A DNA stretch of 64,000 nt from Agaribacterium sp. ZY112. Lineage in GTDB: Bacteria > Pseudomonadota > Gammaproteobacteria > Pseudomonadales > Cellvibrionaceae. The notes under the pieces are model-generated. The model worked only from the letters and a program-made list of their open reading frames with translations, searched no databases and was not told the origin of the DNA. Below are positions 19,542 to 30,332 of this stretch, piece after piece (the first letter of the stretch is position 1; each line of letters starts with the position of its first letter). The translations under genes were made by a program, and so were the position numbers. The stretch spans positions 1,913,501-1,977,500 of the forward strand of contig NZ_CP166840.1 of NCBI RefSeq assembly GCF_041346925.1, in the 5' to 3' direction.

Positions 19542-20996
19542 CTAGTCTATGTCGCTCGGTGCAAGCGTGTGGAAGTTGGTCGCTTGCTGGAAGCGGTGAG
19601 CGGCATTAAGCATGGTGCCTTCTTTGAAGTAGTTGCCGATAAGCTGTAGGCCTACGGGCTTGTTATCTACTAAACCACACGGAATGCTCATGCCGGGTAA
19701 GCCTGCAAGATTGGTGGCAATGGTGTAGATATCTTCGAGGTACATGGCGATAGGGTCATCACTTTTAGAGCCAAACTCAAAGGCCGGCGAGGGTGATGTG
19801 GGGCCAATAATTAGATCAACCTTGTCAAAGGCCTGATCGAAGTCTTGTTTCATCAAGCGGCGTACTTGTTGGGCTTTACGGTAGTAAGCATCGTAATAGC
19901 CAGCACTTAAGGCGTAGGTGCCAACTAAGATACGGCGCTTCACTTCTTCGCCAAAGCCTTCTCCGCGAGAGCGTTTGTAGAGGTCTTCGAGATCGGCGGG
20001 ATCGTCACAGCGGTGACCGTAGCGCACGCCGTCAAAGCGGCTTAAATTGGCCGATGCTTCTGCGGGGGCAATCACATAATAAGCTGGTACGGCTAAGTGG
20101 GTGTGCGGCAGGCTGATGCTGACAATCTCGGCGCCAAGCTGCTCGTAAACTTTGATGGCTTCTTGTACGGCTTTTTCTGTCGCTGGATCTAAACCTTCAC
20201 CGAAGTATTCGTCAGGCACGCCAATACGTAGGCCCTTGATGTCATCGTTGAGGCTGGCACTGTACTGAGGCACATCCTGATCGATGCTGGTAGAGTCTTT
20301 TTTGTCAAAACCGGCCATGGTCTCTAGCATGAGTGCCGCATCTTCTGCTGTGGCAGCCATGACACCTGCTTGGTCGAGGCTTGAGGCGAAGGCAATCATG
20401 CCCCAGCGGCTGACACGACCGTAGGTAGGCTTGATACCGGTGACGCCACATAGTGCTGCCGGTTGGCGAATAGAGCCGCCGGTGTCGCTGGCGGTGGCGG
20501 CTGGCGCTAAGCGAGCTGCCACACAAGCGGCAGAACCACCGGATGAGCCACCCGGTACGCAGTTGCGGGCCCACGGGTTGAGAACCTTGCCGTAATACGA
20601 GGTCTCGTTGGAAGAGCCCATCGCAAACTCATCCATATTGGTTTTACCTAGTGTAACGGCACCGGCATTGAGGTAGTTCTCAACGATGGTGGCGTTATAA
20701 GGCGCAACAAAGTTGTTGAGCATTTTTGAGCCACAGGTCGTCAGTACGCCGTCAGTACAAAAAATATCTTTGTGGGCGATAGGCAAACCGAGAAGAGGGG
20801 CTGTTTCGCCAGCGGCGCGTTTGGCATCAGCGGCCCTGGCTTGTTCTAGGGCTAGATCTTCGGTAACGGTAATAAAACTGTTGATCTCGCCATCTAAGCG
20901 CTTGATGCGATCAAGGTAGTGCTGGGTCAATTCAACGCTGGAGAATTCACCAGCATTGAGTTTTTGTATTTGTTGAGCAAGGGTTAGCGTATGCAT
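19542..20996 (-). CDS. gatA: Asp/Glu-tRNA amidotransferase subunit A
   Basis: 484-aa amidase-signature subunit that releases ammonia from glutamine for GatB. The Ser-cisSer-Lys triad is visible as K76 (AHKDIF), S151 (GGSSGGSAA) and S175 ([11 protein letters not shown]). C-terminal [14 protein letters not shown] and [13 protein letters not shown] are also typical. Full length. It lies 59 bp after gatC and 10 bp before gatB. Confidence 0.97.
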   Translation of the reverse strand: MHTLTLAQQIQKLNAGEFSSVELTQHYLDRIKRLDGEINSFITVTEDLALEQARAADAKRAAGETAPLLGLPIAHKDIFCTDGVLTTCGSKMLNNFVAPYNATIVENYLNAGAVTLGKTNMDEFAMGSSNETSYYGKVLNPWARNCVPGGSSGGSAACVAARLAPAATASDTGGSIRQPAALCGVTGIKPTYGRVSRWGMIAFASSLDQAGVMAATAEDAALMLETMAGFDKKDSTSIDQDVPQYSASLNDDIKGLRIGVPDEYFGEGLDPATEKAVQEAIKVYEQLGAEIVSISLPHTHLAVPAYYVIAPAEASANLSRFDGVRYGHRCDDPADLEDLYKRSRGEGFGEEVKRRILVGTYALSAGYYDAYYRKAQQVRRLMKQDFDQAFDKVDLIIGPTSPSPAFEFGSKSDDPIAMYLEDIYTIATNLAGLPGMSIPCGLVDNKPVGLQLIGNYFKEGTMLNAAHRFQQATNFHTLAPSDID

Positions 20997-21055
20997 TGCG
21001 GGTTTCCGAGCATGATTCCTAGCGGGGCAGCTAAGCTGCCTTTATAGAGTCGATA

Positions 21056-21337
21056 TTAGTCGATTACTTTGGGCACAAGATAGAGGCCGTTTTCTACGGC
21101 CGGAGCGATGTTTTGCATCTTCTCGCGCACGTTCGTTTCGCTGACTGAGTCAGCACGTAAACGCTGAACTGCATCAAGTGGGTGAGCCATTGGGGCAACA
21201 CCCTCTGTGTCTGCAGCCTGCAGCTGGTCTACAAGTGTCAGCACTTCGGTAATGCTCTTTGCGGTTTCATCGGCAACGTCGGCACTGATTTCCACTCGCG
21301 CAAGATGAGCAATTTTTTGAATGTCGGAAGGGTTCAC
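21056..21337 (-). CDS. gatC: Asp/Glu-tRNA amidotransferase subunit C
   Basis: 93-aa scaffold subunit that wraps around GatA and GatB. Family core KIAHLARVEIS at the start and PMAHPLDAVQRLRADSVSE in the middle; length matches the usual ~95 aa. I start at GTG 21337, which has GGAG seven bases upstream. The longer upstream in-frame stretch runs through a hairpin leader and has no homology I recognise. First gene of gatCAB, divergent from mreB. Confidence 0.95.
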   Translation of the reverse strand: MNPSDIQKIAHLARVEISADVADETAKSITEVLTLVDQLQAADTEGVAPMAHPLDAVQRLRADSVSETNVREKMQNIAPAVENGLYLVPKVID

Positions 21338-21382
21338 TTTTTTCTCCGAGTCCTTGGCAAAAGCCCATGCTTCTGCTCTGTG

Positions 21383-21407
21383 AAAAAGCTTCTGCCTCAA
21401 GGCAGAA
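21383..21407 (-). terminator. Terminator-like hairpin in the gatC leader (possible attenuator)
   Basis: On the minus strand a perfect 7-bp stem, TTCTGCC/GGCAGAA with a TTGA loop, is followed by GC and then TTTTT. It lies about 45 nt upstream of the gatC GTG. The shape is that of an intrinsic terminator; in this position it would act as an attenuator, or mark the end of an unseen short transcript. Confidence 0.45.
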
Positions 21408-21512
21408 AGGCCGCTAAGTTACCATATTTACGTCTTGCCCAAAATCCCCAGCGTTGTTAGAGTGCCTGCATCTTTTATATAGGTCTAAGTTACGATCCAA
21501 TTGTGGTCATAA

Positions 21513-22583
<1,071 letters not shown>

Positions 22584-22620
22584 CTACATTTCTTGGGCCT
22601 TTGCTAACGAGGAGCGGCGT

Positions 22621-23451
22621 ATTAAACCGATTTTTCGCAAGGGGTCTTCCTCTGTTGTACAGCTAATTATCTGGGCGGGTGCTGCTTTAGCACTCGCCTT
22701 TTTGTTTATCTATGCCCCGTTGTTTTCTTCTGCACGAAGTATTGCTGTTGATATCAGTGTGCCCTTCCATTGGTTAAGTGATTTGCCAGAGCGTACGGGC
22801 CTTTGGGCCGATGATAGGCTTAGCTCTCGTGCGGCTTTGATCCATGAGAACCAAGCTTTGCGCTCTGAAAACTTAATTCTCAATCAAAAATTGCAAAAAA
22901 ACGCTGCGTTAGAGGCTGAGAACTTTCGCCTTCGTCAGTTGTTAAATGCTTCCGATGCTGTACAAACGCGTGTCTTGATTGGTGAAATTGTTGGTGTTGC
23001 TCCGGATCCTCAGGTTCATAAGGTGCTGATTAATCGCGGTAGTAATAATGGGGTTTATGAGGGACAGGCTGTGCTGGATGCCTTTGGGCTTATGGGGCAG
23101 GTTGTTGAGGTTGGCGAGCAGCAGAGTGTGGCGCTACTTATCACTGATGCAACACATGCCCTTCCTGTGCAGGTCAATCGCAATGGGGTTCGCCTGGTTG
23201 CCGATGGTGTTGGTACGCTTGAGAGTTTAATTTTGAGGCATGTTGCTAATACGGTTGATATTCAGGTTGGTGACTTGTTAGTCAGTTCTGGTTTGGGCTT
23301 GGTATTTCCTGCGGGGTATCCGGTGGCGGAGGTTACTGAAGTGGAGGTGGATCCAGGTCGTGCTTTCGCTCGAGTTAAAGCGGCACCCAAGGCGCAGATG
23401 AATCGCAGTCGTCATGTTCTGCTTGTTTTTGAAGATAAAAAGGGCGGCTAA
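22621..23451 (+). CDS. mreC: Rod-shape determining protein MreC (predicted AUU start)
   Basis: 276-aa periplasmic scaffold anchored by one N-terminal helix (about residues 12-33). A coiled coil follows (residues about 65-105, ENQALRSENLILNQKLQK) and then the two-barrel MreC domain (VGVAPDPQVHKVLINRGSNNGVYEGQAVL, ending DVQVGDLL-like and GYPVAEV). No ATG, GTG or TTG exists in frame between the mreB stop and TTG 22702, and starting at 22702 would remove the membrane anchor. The best start is ATT 22621: GAGGAG lies six bases upstream and the resulting KPIFRKGSS matches the usual MreC N-terminus. The stop overlaps the mreD ATG (TAATG). Confidence 0.9.
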   Translation: MKPIFRKGSSSVVQLIIWAGAALALAFLFIYAPLFSSARSIAVDISVPFHWLSDLPERTGLWADDRLSSRAALIHENQALRSENLILNQKLQKNAALEAENFRLRQLLNASDAVQTRVLIGEIVGVAPDPQVHKVLINRGSNNGVYEGQAVLDAFGLMGQVVEVGEQQSVALLITDATHALPVQVNRNGVRLVADGVGTLESLILRHVANTVDIQVGDLLVSSGLGLVFPAGYPVAEVTEVEVDPGRAFARVKAAPKAQMNRSRHVLLVFEDKKGG

Positions 23452-23945
23452 TGGTCATTCGCCGCCACCCCTTACGCTTTTTTATTGTTTTTACCTGTGC
23501 GTGTTTAGCCTCCCTGTTATTTGCGATTGTGCCTCTATCGCCGGCCTTAAGCCCTTTAAGGCCCGAGCTCGTGTGCTTGGTTGTCTTTTTTTTCCTGCTT
23601 TATTGCCCTCAATATTTGAGCCTTGCCTTGGTTTTTTTCGTAGGTTTGTTGCAAGATCTTGTTGAGCTAGGAATTTGGGGGGCACACGCTTTTGCCTTGG
23701 TTATGAGCGCTTATATTATATTAAGCGCCGAGCACCGCCTTCGTAGCTATGGGGTTTGGCGGCAAACACTTTGGATAAGTGTATTAATTGGATTACATCA
23801 GGTGCTGGTGAATTGGGTGCAGGGGCTTGCGGGTTATGCCGTTGCTCCTCATGTGCTACTTTGCTCAGTGTTGAGCACCTCCATTTTCTGGCCTTTTATG
23901 TACTTATTAGCACCTAAGCTCTTACGTTTATTGAGGTTGGCTTAA
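23451..23945 (+). CDS. mreD: Rod-shape determining protein MreD
   Basis: 164-aa inner-membrane protein with five to six hydrophobic helices, partner of MreC in the elongasome. Segments PLRPELVCLVVFFFLLYCP and FFVGLLQDLVELGIWGAHAFALV match the family pattern. Coupled to mreC by TAATG, and the following maf ATG starts inside its stop codon (TTAATG context at 23943-23947). Confidence 0.93.
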   Translation: MVIRRHPLRFFIVFTCACLASLLFAIVPLSPALSPLRPELVCLVVFFFLLYCPQYLSLALVFFVGLLQDLVELGIWGAHAFALVMSAYIILSAEHRLRSYGVWRQTLWISVLIGLHQVLVNWVQGLAGYAVAPHVLLCSVLSTSIFWPFMYLLAPKLLRLLRLA

Positions 23946-24550
23946 TGACGTTGCTTAAGTGTTTAAACTTGAATTCAGGCTCACCTCGTAGGCGAGAGCT
24001 GCTAGACCAAATCGCTGTGCCCTACGAGGTAGTTAGCGCTGAGATTGATGAAACGCCTTTTGCAGGGGAGCATGCTCAAGATTATGTCTTGCGTTTAGCC
24101 GAGGCCAAGGCTCGTGCCGGTTACGAGTTGTTAGCGGATGCCCCTTGCTTAGGCTCGGATACATCGGTTGTTTTTACGGCTACGGCTGATGGTACGGAGC
24201 TGATTATGGGCAAGCCTAAAGATCAGCAAGATGCAGAGCGAATGCTCAGCTTACTTTCTGGCACTTGGCACAGTGTGTTCAGTTCGGTATGTATATTTGA
24301 TGGCACTAAAGCATATTGTCGAGTGTCAGAGTCTAGAGTGCGCATGCGAAAATTAAGCAAGGCCGAAATACTACGTTATTGGCACTCTAAAGAGCCTTTG
24401 GGTAAAGCCGGTGCTTATGCCATTCAAGGTTTAGGTGCCATGTTTATAGAAGAGCTTAAGGGGTCCTATTCTGGCGTGATGGGTTTGCCTTTAGCAGAAA
24501 CGGCCGAATTATTGGATTTAATGGCGCTTAAGCATGGTTTAACGGCTTAA
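23945..24550 (+). CDS. maf: Maf-family nucleotide pyrophosphatase (YhdE type)
   Basis: 201-aa house-cleaning enzyme that hydrolyses non-canonical or excess nucleoside triphosphates; the mreD-maf-rng position and sequence favour the dTTP/UTP-pyrophosphatase YhdE group. Signatures: SGSPRRRELL, the catalytic Asp in LGSDTSVV, GKPKD, and LGKAGAYAIQGLGAMFIEELKGSYSGVMGLPL (split over residues ~155-185). The residue before SGSPRR is Asn where Ala is usual. ATG 23945 overlaps the mreD stop. Confidence 0.92.
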   Translation: MTLLKCLNLNSGSPRRRELLDQIAVPYEVVSAEIDETPFAGEHAQDYVLRLAEAKARAGYELLADAPCLGSDTSVVFTATADGTELIMGKPKDQQDAERMLSLLSGTWHSVFSSVCIFDGTKAYCRVSESRVRMRKLSKAEILRYWHSKEPLGKAGAYAIQGLGAMFIEELKGSYSGVMGLPLAETAELLDLMALKHGLTA

Positions 24551-24568
24551 GCGTTAATAGGGAAAATT

Positions 24569-26053
24569 ATGAGTGATGAGATACTGGTCAATGTTGGGCC
24601 AACTGAAACACGTGATGCTCTGGTAGAGAACGGTGTTTTACAGGAGGTTTATATTGAGCGTGTTCACAGTAAGGGCTACGTAGGTAATATTTACAAGGGT
24701 AAAGTCGTAAGAGTGCTGCCGGGTATGCAGGCGGCATTTGTCGATATTGGCCAAGAGCGCGCGGGTTTTATTCATGTCGCCGACTTATCTCCTCGTGATG
24801 AAAATGGTGTAGAGATTCGCTTAAATGAACAAAGCGATATTCGAAATTATTTACGCCAAGGCCAAGAGCTTGTTGTTCAGGTTATTAAAGATCCTATTAG
24901 CACTAAAGGTGCGCGTTTAACGAGCCACTTGAGCATCAGTGCACGCTATTTGGTCTACATGCCTTATACCGCTCATGTTGGTATTTCTGCTCGTATTGAG
25001 GATGACAGTGAAAGAGAGCGCTTAAAAAATGCGGTGCATGAGCTTTCAGCTGAATATAAAGATGAGTACAACGTAGGCGGCTTTATTGTGCGTACTGCTG
25101 CGGAGTCTGCCACGGTTGAAGATTTTCGTGCAGACATTCCTTTTGTGTTTCGCGTCTGGGGCGACGTTGAAGAGAAGATAAAAAACACTCAGGCCCCAGC
25201 TGTTGTTTATGAAGACATGCCGTTGTATATGCGTACTATTCGGGATTTGATGCGACCAAATATTGAGAAGGTTCGCATCGACTCACGAGAAGCGTTTCAG
25301 CGCATGCAAAGTTTTGCCAAGCACTATGCGCCTGAAATTGGCTCAAAACTCGAGCATTACCCCGGCGAGCGACCTATTTTTGACTTATACGGTGTTGAGA
25401 GTGAGCTGAGTAAGGCACTAGAGGTAAAAGTTGGTTTAAAGTCGGGTGGTTATTTGCTTATCGAACAAACTGAGGCAATGACAACCATTGATGTGAATAC
25501 CGGCGCTTTTGTTGGCCATCGAAATTTAGAAGAAACTATTTTTAAAACGAATTTAGAAGCCGCTTCTGCCATTGCTCGACAACTGCGTTTACGCAATATT
25601 GGCGGCATTATTATTCTCGACTTTATTGATATGCTCGACGAAGAGCATCAGCGCCAAATTTTGCGCACTTTAGAGAAGAACCTCGATCGTGATCGTGTCA
25701 AAACCAGTATTACCGGTGTTTCCGAGCTTGGGTTGGTGGAGATGACACGCAAGCGTACCAGTGAGTCATTAACGCAGATGTTATGTGAGCCCTGTCCTGT
25801 CTGTCAGGGGCGCGGGAAATTAAAGTCTGCTGAAAGTATTTGCTACGAAATATTTCGTGAAATTCTGCGTGAAAGCAGGGCTTATGAAAGTAAGAATTTT
25901 ATGGTGCTCGCATCACAAGTTGTTATTGATCGCTTGCTTGATGAGGAGTCCGCTAATGTTGCCGATCTGGAATTATTTATTGAAGGAACAATACGGTTTC
26001 AGGTAGAAGGAATTTATCATCAGGAGCAGTACGATATTATTCTCTCTCAATAG
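24569..26053 (+). CDS. rng: Ribonuclease G
   Basis: 494-aa single-strand-specific endoribonuclease of the RNase E/G family, involved in 16S rRNA 5' maturation and mRNA decay. The S1 domain spans about residues 35-130 (GNIYKGKVVRVLPGMQAAFVDIG), then a 5' sensor region and the DNase I-like catalytic site with TTIDVNTGAFVG and IIILDFIDM. The zinc link is CPVCQGRG, preceded by CEP. It lacks the long degradosome tail of RNase E. It lies 18 bp after maf. Confidence 0.97.
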   Translation: MSDEILVNVGPTETRDALVENGVLQEVYIERVHSKGYVGNIYKGKVVRVLPGMQAAFVDIGQERAGFIHVADLSPRDENGVEIRLNEQSDIRNYLRQGQELVVQVIKDPISTKGARLTSHLSISARYLVYMPYTAHVGISARIEDDSERERLKNAVHELSAEYKDEYNVGGFIVRTAAESATVEDFRADIPFVFRVWGDVEEKIKNTQAPAVVYEDMPLYMRTIRDLMRPNIEKVRIDSREAFQRMQSFAKHYAPEIGSKLEHYPGERPIFDLYGVESELSKALEVKVGLKSGGYLLIEQTEAMTTIDVNTGAFVGHRNLEETIFKTNLEAASAIARQLRLRNIGGIIILDFIDMLDEEHQRQILRTLEKNLDRDRVKTSITGVSELGLVEMTRKRTSESLTQMLCEPCPVCQGRGKLKSAESICYEIFREILRESRAYESKNFMVLASQVVIDRLLDEESANVADLELFIEGTIRFQVEGIYHQEQYDIILSQ

Positions 26054-26064
26054 GTAAGATTGGC

Positions 26065-29000
26065 GTGTTTAAGCGGCATTTGCGATTGCTTACTCGACGC
26101 TTCTGGGGGTTTATCCTCGGAAGCATCATTGCGTTTGCCGTCTTGGTTCAAATAGGTCGGCAGGCCTTCCCTTTGCTTAATGATTATCGCCACGTTATTG
26201 CCGACTCCCTTGGTGCTCAATTAGGGGTCGACGTAGAGCTCTTAGGTATAGCCGCCCAATGGAAGGGGTTGAAGCCGCAGATAGTGCTTGGTCAGTTGCA
26301 AATTAAAAATAATGATGGCCAAGAAATATTTCATGTTGATACCGCATTAGCAGAACTTAGCATCCTTGATAGTATTGCGCAGCGGGGCTTGGCTTGGCGC
26401 ACCATCGTATTTGAGAATTTTTCCACTACAATTGAACAGCGCCAAGATAATAGCTGGGGCATTAAAGGTTATAGCGGTGGCACTGCAAATACGGAAAGCT
26501 CCTTTGCTTTTGATGACCCTCTAGATATTTTCTTATTTGGACGACGTGTAGAAATTCGTTCTGCTGAGCTAAATTTCGAGTTTTTAAATGGCAAAACTAG
26601 CCAGCTTGATATTCCTGTTATTTCACTTGAAAACGATCGTTTTTTTCATCGTTTGAGTGCAAACTTCAATTTGAATGACCAAGAAAGTTTACGTGTGGTT
26701 GTTGAAGGTTACGGTGACCCTCGTAACGAGCAGCGCTTTTCTGCGAGTGCTTATATTCAGCTTAAACAGATTCCCGTTGATGATATCTATGCAGCGCTTA
26801 AGAAGGTAGAGCAGCAGATCGCGGTTGAGGATCAAACTGGTGCTAGCGCCTTAGACAAGTTTGCAGATGATCGAGGCCAGGGTAAGTTAGACTTTGAGTT
26901 GTGGCTTGATGGCTCTCCCAAAGATGGGGTTTCTGCTAAGGGGCGTATTTCGCTGACGGGCCTGCCTCACGATATACAAAAGAATATTGCTTTACCTGAA
27001 AGTTTGACGGCCGATGTCAGTGGTTTTTGGCAGCGAGCAAAAGGCTGGAACTTAAGCTTGCAAGATATGTCCATTATTTTTTCAGGTGAGCCACTTCCTT
27101 TTGATACCTTTAGTTTTTACGGTAAAGATGCCAGCGTTGGCCTACGTATAGCGCATTTTAATATCGGTGATTTAAGTCAGCACTTTTTGAGGGCTAATGA
27201 AGGGCGTGATCACCCTGTTGTTAATGTCATCCGTTCGCTTAACTTAAGTGGGCAGTTAAGCGATGTGGATCTTGCTTACGTTGGCGAAGAGCGGGGCTGG
27301 TTTAATTTACGAGCACAGCTTAAAGACGGTTATTCAGCCGCTTTTATGGGTAGCCCAGAACTTAAAAATATCGATGGCTACGTTGAAAGTTCATTGTTTG
27401 GTGGTTTTGTAAATGCCGATATCCGCAACGAGCCTTTTAGTTTGTTTTTACCCAAGGTATTTGATCAAGCTTTTACCCTAGACAATGTTAAAGGGCAGCT
27501 GGCTTGGCGTGTGGATTTAGAACAGCGTAAAGCTTTTTTACATAGTGCCCAGCTCAGCTCTTTAACGGAAGATCGTTACGTTAGTGGCTTTTTCTCAATG
27601 GTTTTGCCTTTTTCTAGCGATGTGGGAGAGCCGAGTTTGGATTTGTCTATTTATGCTGATCGGGCTCCGGCAACAAGCTACTCTCAATATGTACCTAGGA
27701 TGGTGCCAGATGAGCTAGATCGCTGGTTGGCATTGGCGATTCGTGACGGTCAAGCAAGCAACATTAATGTTTTTTATCATGGCTCGGTGTCTCTAAATCC
27801 TAAGCAGGCTGCTTTGTTTCAGCTTGATTTGGCAGTCGATAACGCCAGCTTAAAATTTGATGAGCACTGGCCAGAGCTCAGTGCTGTATCTGCGAAGTTA
27901 AGCTTGGATGACAATGTATTTAACGCTGAAGTTAGACAAGCTGAACTTGATGGTAATGATGTGAGTTATGCTCGTGTCAGTGTGGGTAAAAACGCTAAGG
28001 CTGTGCATGAGCTTAATGTGCAGGCCGATATTAATGGCGCGCTTACCGATGCTCAGGTTTTTTTATTGGATAGCCCTATTGCCGATTCTGTTGAAAGCTT
28101 TTTGTCCTCATGGCAGCTGTTGGGAAGGCACAAAAGCCGCTTTCATTTAACCCTGCCTTTTCAGAATATGGAACGAGATCTGGATTATTCTGTTAGCACT
28201 CAGCTTGTTGGTGCTGAATTATATATGCCAAGGCTCAATTTAAGGTATGAGGATATTAATGGTGCTTTCGCTGTTAATAAAAGTCACTTGGTTCAAGCTA
28301 AAGCTTTAACGGCTAAGCTTTGGGATAAGCCAATTTCACTCGGTATTCAAACGCATAAAGATCTGAGTGAGATGGATGTACATTTCACCGGTGAAGTAAA
28401 TGTAGATGCTCTACAAGCATGGTCAAAGCGCCCCGAATTATTTGCTTTATCAGGAGATTTTTCTGTAAAGGGTTTATTGAATTTACCACTTTCTGAAAGT
28501 GCAAATACTGAGGGCTTAAACCTAGATCTTTCGAGTAACTTAAAAAATAGCAGTATCGATTTACCAGGAGCTTTAAAAAAAGAGGCTGGGGAAACTGGTT
28601 TGTTTGAGCTGTCTATTCAGCAGCTTGATTACGGTCTACGTTATCACTATCAACACAATAACCAGTTTGAATTGTTATTAGATAGTTATGATGCTGACCT
28701 TGCGGTTAATACCCAAGTGGTATCTGAGCATGCTCCGCAAGACTCTACAGCCTTGCATATAACTATTGGCGAAAGCTTGCCCGAGCAAGAGCGCTTAAAG
28801 CCGGGTCTATCGCTTATTACTGGTTATCTCGATGAAGTGAGTTACGAGCAGTGGAGTTCTTGGCTTGAGCGTTTATTAGAACAAGAGAAACGTTTTGACC
28901 CTGAAGAACAAGAGTCAGATGGCTTCCAAGCTCGTATAGAGTTGAATGTCGGTAACTTTGTTTTTGCTGATTTAAGCATGCCTAGTGTGGCATTAAATAT

Positions 29001-30216
29001 AGATGGTAATAATCGGCGTTGGCGCTTTGAGGGGAAAAGTGAGCAGTTTGATGGCGCGGTGACGCTACCTTTAGGTGATGGGCCCCTACTATTAGACTTT
29101 GACTACTTAAGTGTTTATGAAGGCGAGCACGGCAGTTTAAGCGCCGCGGATGAATTTAGTGATTTTGATTTAGATGAGCCTCGTGTTAGCGCCTTAAGTG
29201 ATTTTGACTTGAGTTCAGTTGCAGCGATGCAGGTAAGCATTCAAGAGTTACGTATGCATGATCAAGATTATGGTCACTGGTTCTTTGATGTAGTGCCAAT
29301 AGAGCAAGGTTTACGTTTTGAGTCGATTGAGGCTGAAGTGCGTCACTTAAAAATTGGGGCCGCTCAGGGAGGGCAGTTTATCTGGACGAAAGACGAGCAA
29401 GGCCAGCACCACAGCGCATTAACCGCTCGAATTCAAACCGAAGATGTAGGTCAAGCATTGGAGGCCTGGGGGCAGGAGCGAATGCTTGAGAGTCGCTTAG
29501 CTTGGTTTGATTTAGATGTAAGCTGGAGTGCCGAGCCGGATATGCCGCAACTGGAAATACTTAACGGTAACTTAGAGCTTGAATTGCATAAAGGTAGCTT
29601 TATTCGAGGCGCTGATGCTGGGGAAAATCCATTATTAAGGCTTATTGCTTTGTTTAATTTTGATACTTTTGCAAGGCGCCTGCGTTTGGATTTCTCTGAC
29701 CTTGCAGCTAAAGGTTTTGCTTATGATAAAGTTCACGCAAAAATGCGTTTTAATGAAGGTTTGGCGAGCTTAGATGAGCCTATGCTAGTAGAAAGTAGCT
29801 CTTCAAAAATGCGTATGGCTGGTGATATAGATATTGTTAATGAAACCTTAGATACGGAGCTGGCTGTTACCCTTCCGGTTGCAGGTAATATTGTTGTTGC
29901 CACAGCTTTTCTTGCAGGTCTGCCCGCAGGGCTTGGGGTATATGTTATCAGTAAGATGTTTAGTAAGCAGGTCGATAAAGCATCCAGTATTAGCTACAGC
30001 GTTCGCGGGGCTTGGGAAGACCCGAAAATTAAAGTGTTAAAAGTCTTTAATGACGATGTAGAAAATAAACCCAGTAAGGCTGAGCATGAAGTTCGTACTG
30101 AGACTAAATTTGATACTGGTAATACTAAAAGCACAATGGAATCTGAGCTTAATAAACATGGTGAAGGCTCACCAGAAAATAGATCAATGATCTCTCGTAC
30201 TGAGCTTCTTCAGTAG
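26065..30216 (+). CDS. yhdP: AsmA-like lipid transporter YhdP
   Basis: 1383-aa inner-membrane-anchored periplasmic protein of the YhdP family (DUF3971/AsmA-like C-terminus). This family, with TamB and YdbH, carries phospholipids to the outer membrane as a bridge-like beta structure. One N-terminal helix at about residues 13-30 (FWGFILGSIIAFAVLVQIG), then a long repetitive beta-rich body. The conserved C-terminal region reads GDIDIVNETLDTELAVTLPV, then a hydrophobic ATAFLAGLPAGLGVYVIS and the closing YSVRGAWEDPKIKV. The last ~45 residues are charged and appear dispensable. GTG start 26065 lies 11 bp after rng, so it is co-transcribed. Confidence 0.93.
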   Translation: MFKRHLRLLTRRFWGFILGSIIAFAVLVQIGRQAFPLLNDYRHVIADSLGAQLGVDVELLGIAAQWKGLKPQIVLGQLQIKNNDGQEIFHVDTALAELSILDSIAQRGLAWRTIVFENFSTTIEQRQDNSWGIKGYSGGTANTESSFAFDDPLDIFLFGRRVEIRSAELNFEFLNGKTSQLDIPVISLENDRFFHRLSANFNLNDQESLRVVVEGYGDPRNEQRFSASAYIQLKQIPVDDIYAALKKVEQQIAVEDQTGASALDKFADDRGQGKLDFELWLDGSPKDGVSAKGRISLTGLPHDIQKNIALPESLTADVSGFWQRAKGWNLSLQDMSIIFSGEPLPFDTFSFYGKDASVGLRIAHFNIGDLSQHFLRANEGRDHPVVNVIRSLNLSGQLSDVDLAYVGEERGWFNLRAQLKDGYSAAFMGSPELKNIDGYVESSLFGGFVNADIRNEPFSLFLPKVFDQAFTLDNVKGQLAWRVDLEQRKAFLHSAQLSSLTEDRYVSGFFSMVLPFSSDVGEPSLDLSIYADRAPATSYSQYVPRMVPDELDRWLALAIRDGQASNINVFYHGSVSLNPKQAALFQLDLAVDNASLKFDEHWPELSAVSAKLSLDDNVFNAEVRQAELDGNDVSYARVSVGKNAKAVHELNVQADINGALTDAQVFLLDSPIADSVESFLSSWQLLGRHKSRFHLTLPFQNMERDLDYSVSTQLVGAELYMPRLNLRYEDINGAFAVNKSHLVQAKALTAKLWDKPISLGIQTHKDLSEMDVHFTGEVNVDALQAWSKRPELFALSGDFSVKGLLNLPLSESANTEGLNLDLSSNLKNSSIDLPGALKKEAGETGLFELSIQQLDYGLRYHYQHNNQFELLLDSYDADLAVNTQVVSEHAPQDSTALHITIGESLPEQERLKPGLSLITGYLDEVSYEQWSSWLERLLEQEKRFDPEEQESDGFQARIELNVGNFVFADLSMPSVALNIDGNNRRWRFEGKSEQFDGAVTLPLGDGPLLLDFDYLSVYEGEHGSLSAADEFSDFDLDEPRVSALSDFDLSSVAAMQVSIQELRMHDQDYGHWFFDVVPIEQGLRFESIEAEVRHLKIGAAQGGQFIWTKDEQGQHHSALTARIQTEDVGQALEAWGQERMLESRLAWFDLDVSWSAEPDMPQLEILNGNLELELHKGSFIRGADAGENPLLRLIALFNFDTFARRLRLDFSDLAAKGFAYDKVHAKMRFNEGLASLDEPMLVESSSSKMRMAGDIDIVNETLDTELAVTLPVAGNIVVATAFLAGLPAGLGVYVISKMFSKQVDKASSISYSVRGAWEDPKIKVLKVFNDDVENKPSKAEHEVRTETKFDTGNTKSTMESELNKHGEGSPENRSMISRTELLQ

Positions 30217-30255
30217 TTTAGTAATTCTATTTTGTTGTGTTTGATACTGCGCTAA

Positions 30256-30295
30256 ACCGAGTGCGCTGCTATGTTTATATTTTTGAGCACTCGGT
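30256..30295. terminator. Candidate bidirectional terminator between yhdP and darP
   Basis: Perfect 9-bp inverted repeat ACCGAGTGC/GCACTCGGT with a 22-base loop rich in T. It lies between convergent yhdP and darP. No T-run directly follows the stem, so efficiency is uncertain. Confidence 0.45.
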
Positions 30296-30332
30296 CGGAC
30301 TAGATCAGCTTGGTTTAGATTGATTTGTAGTT

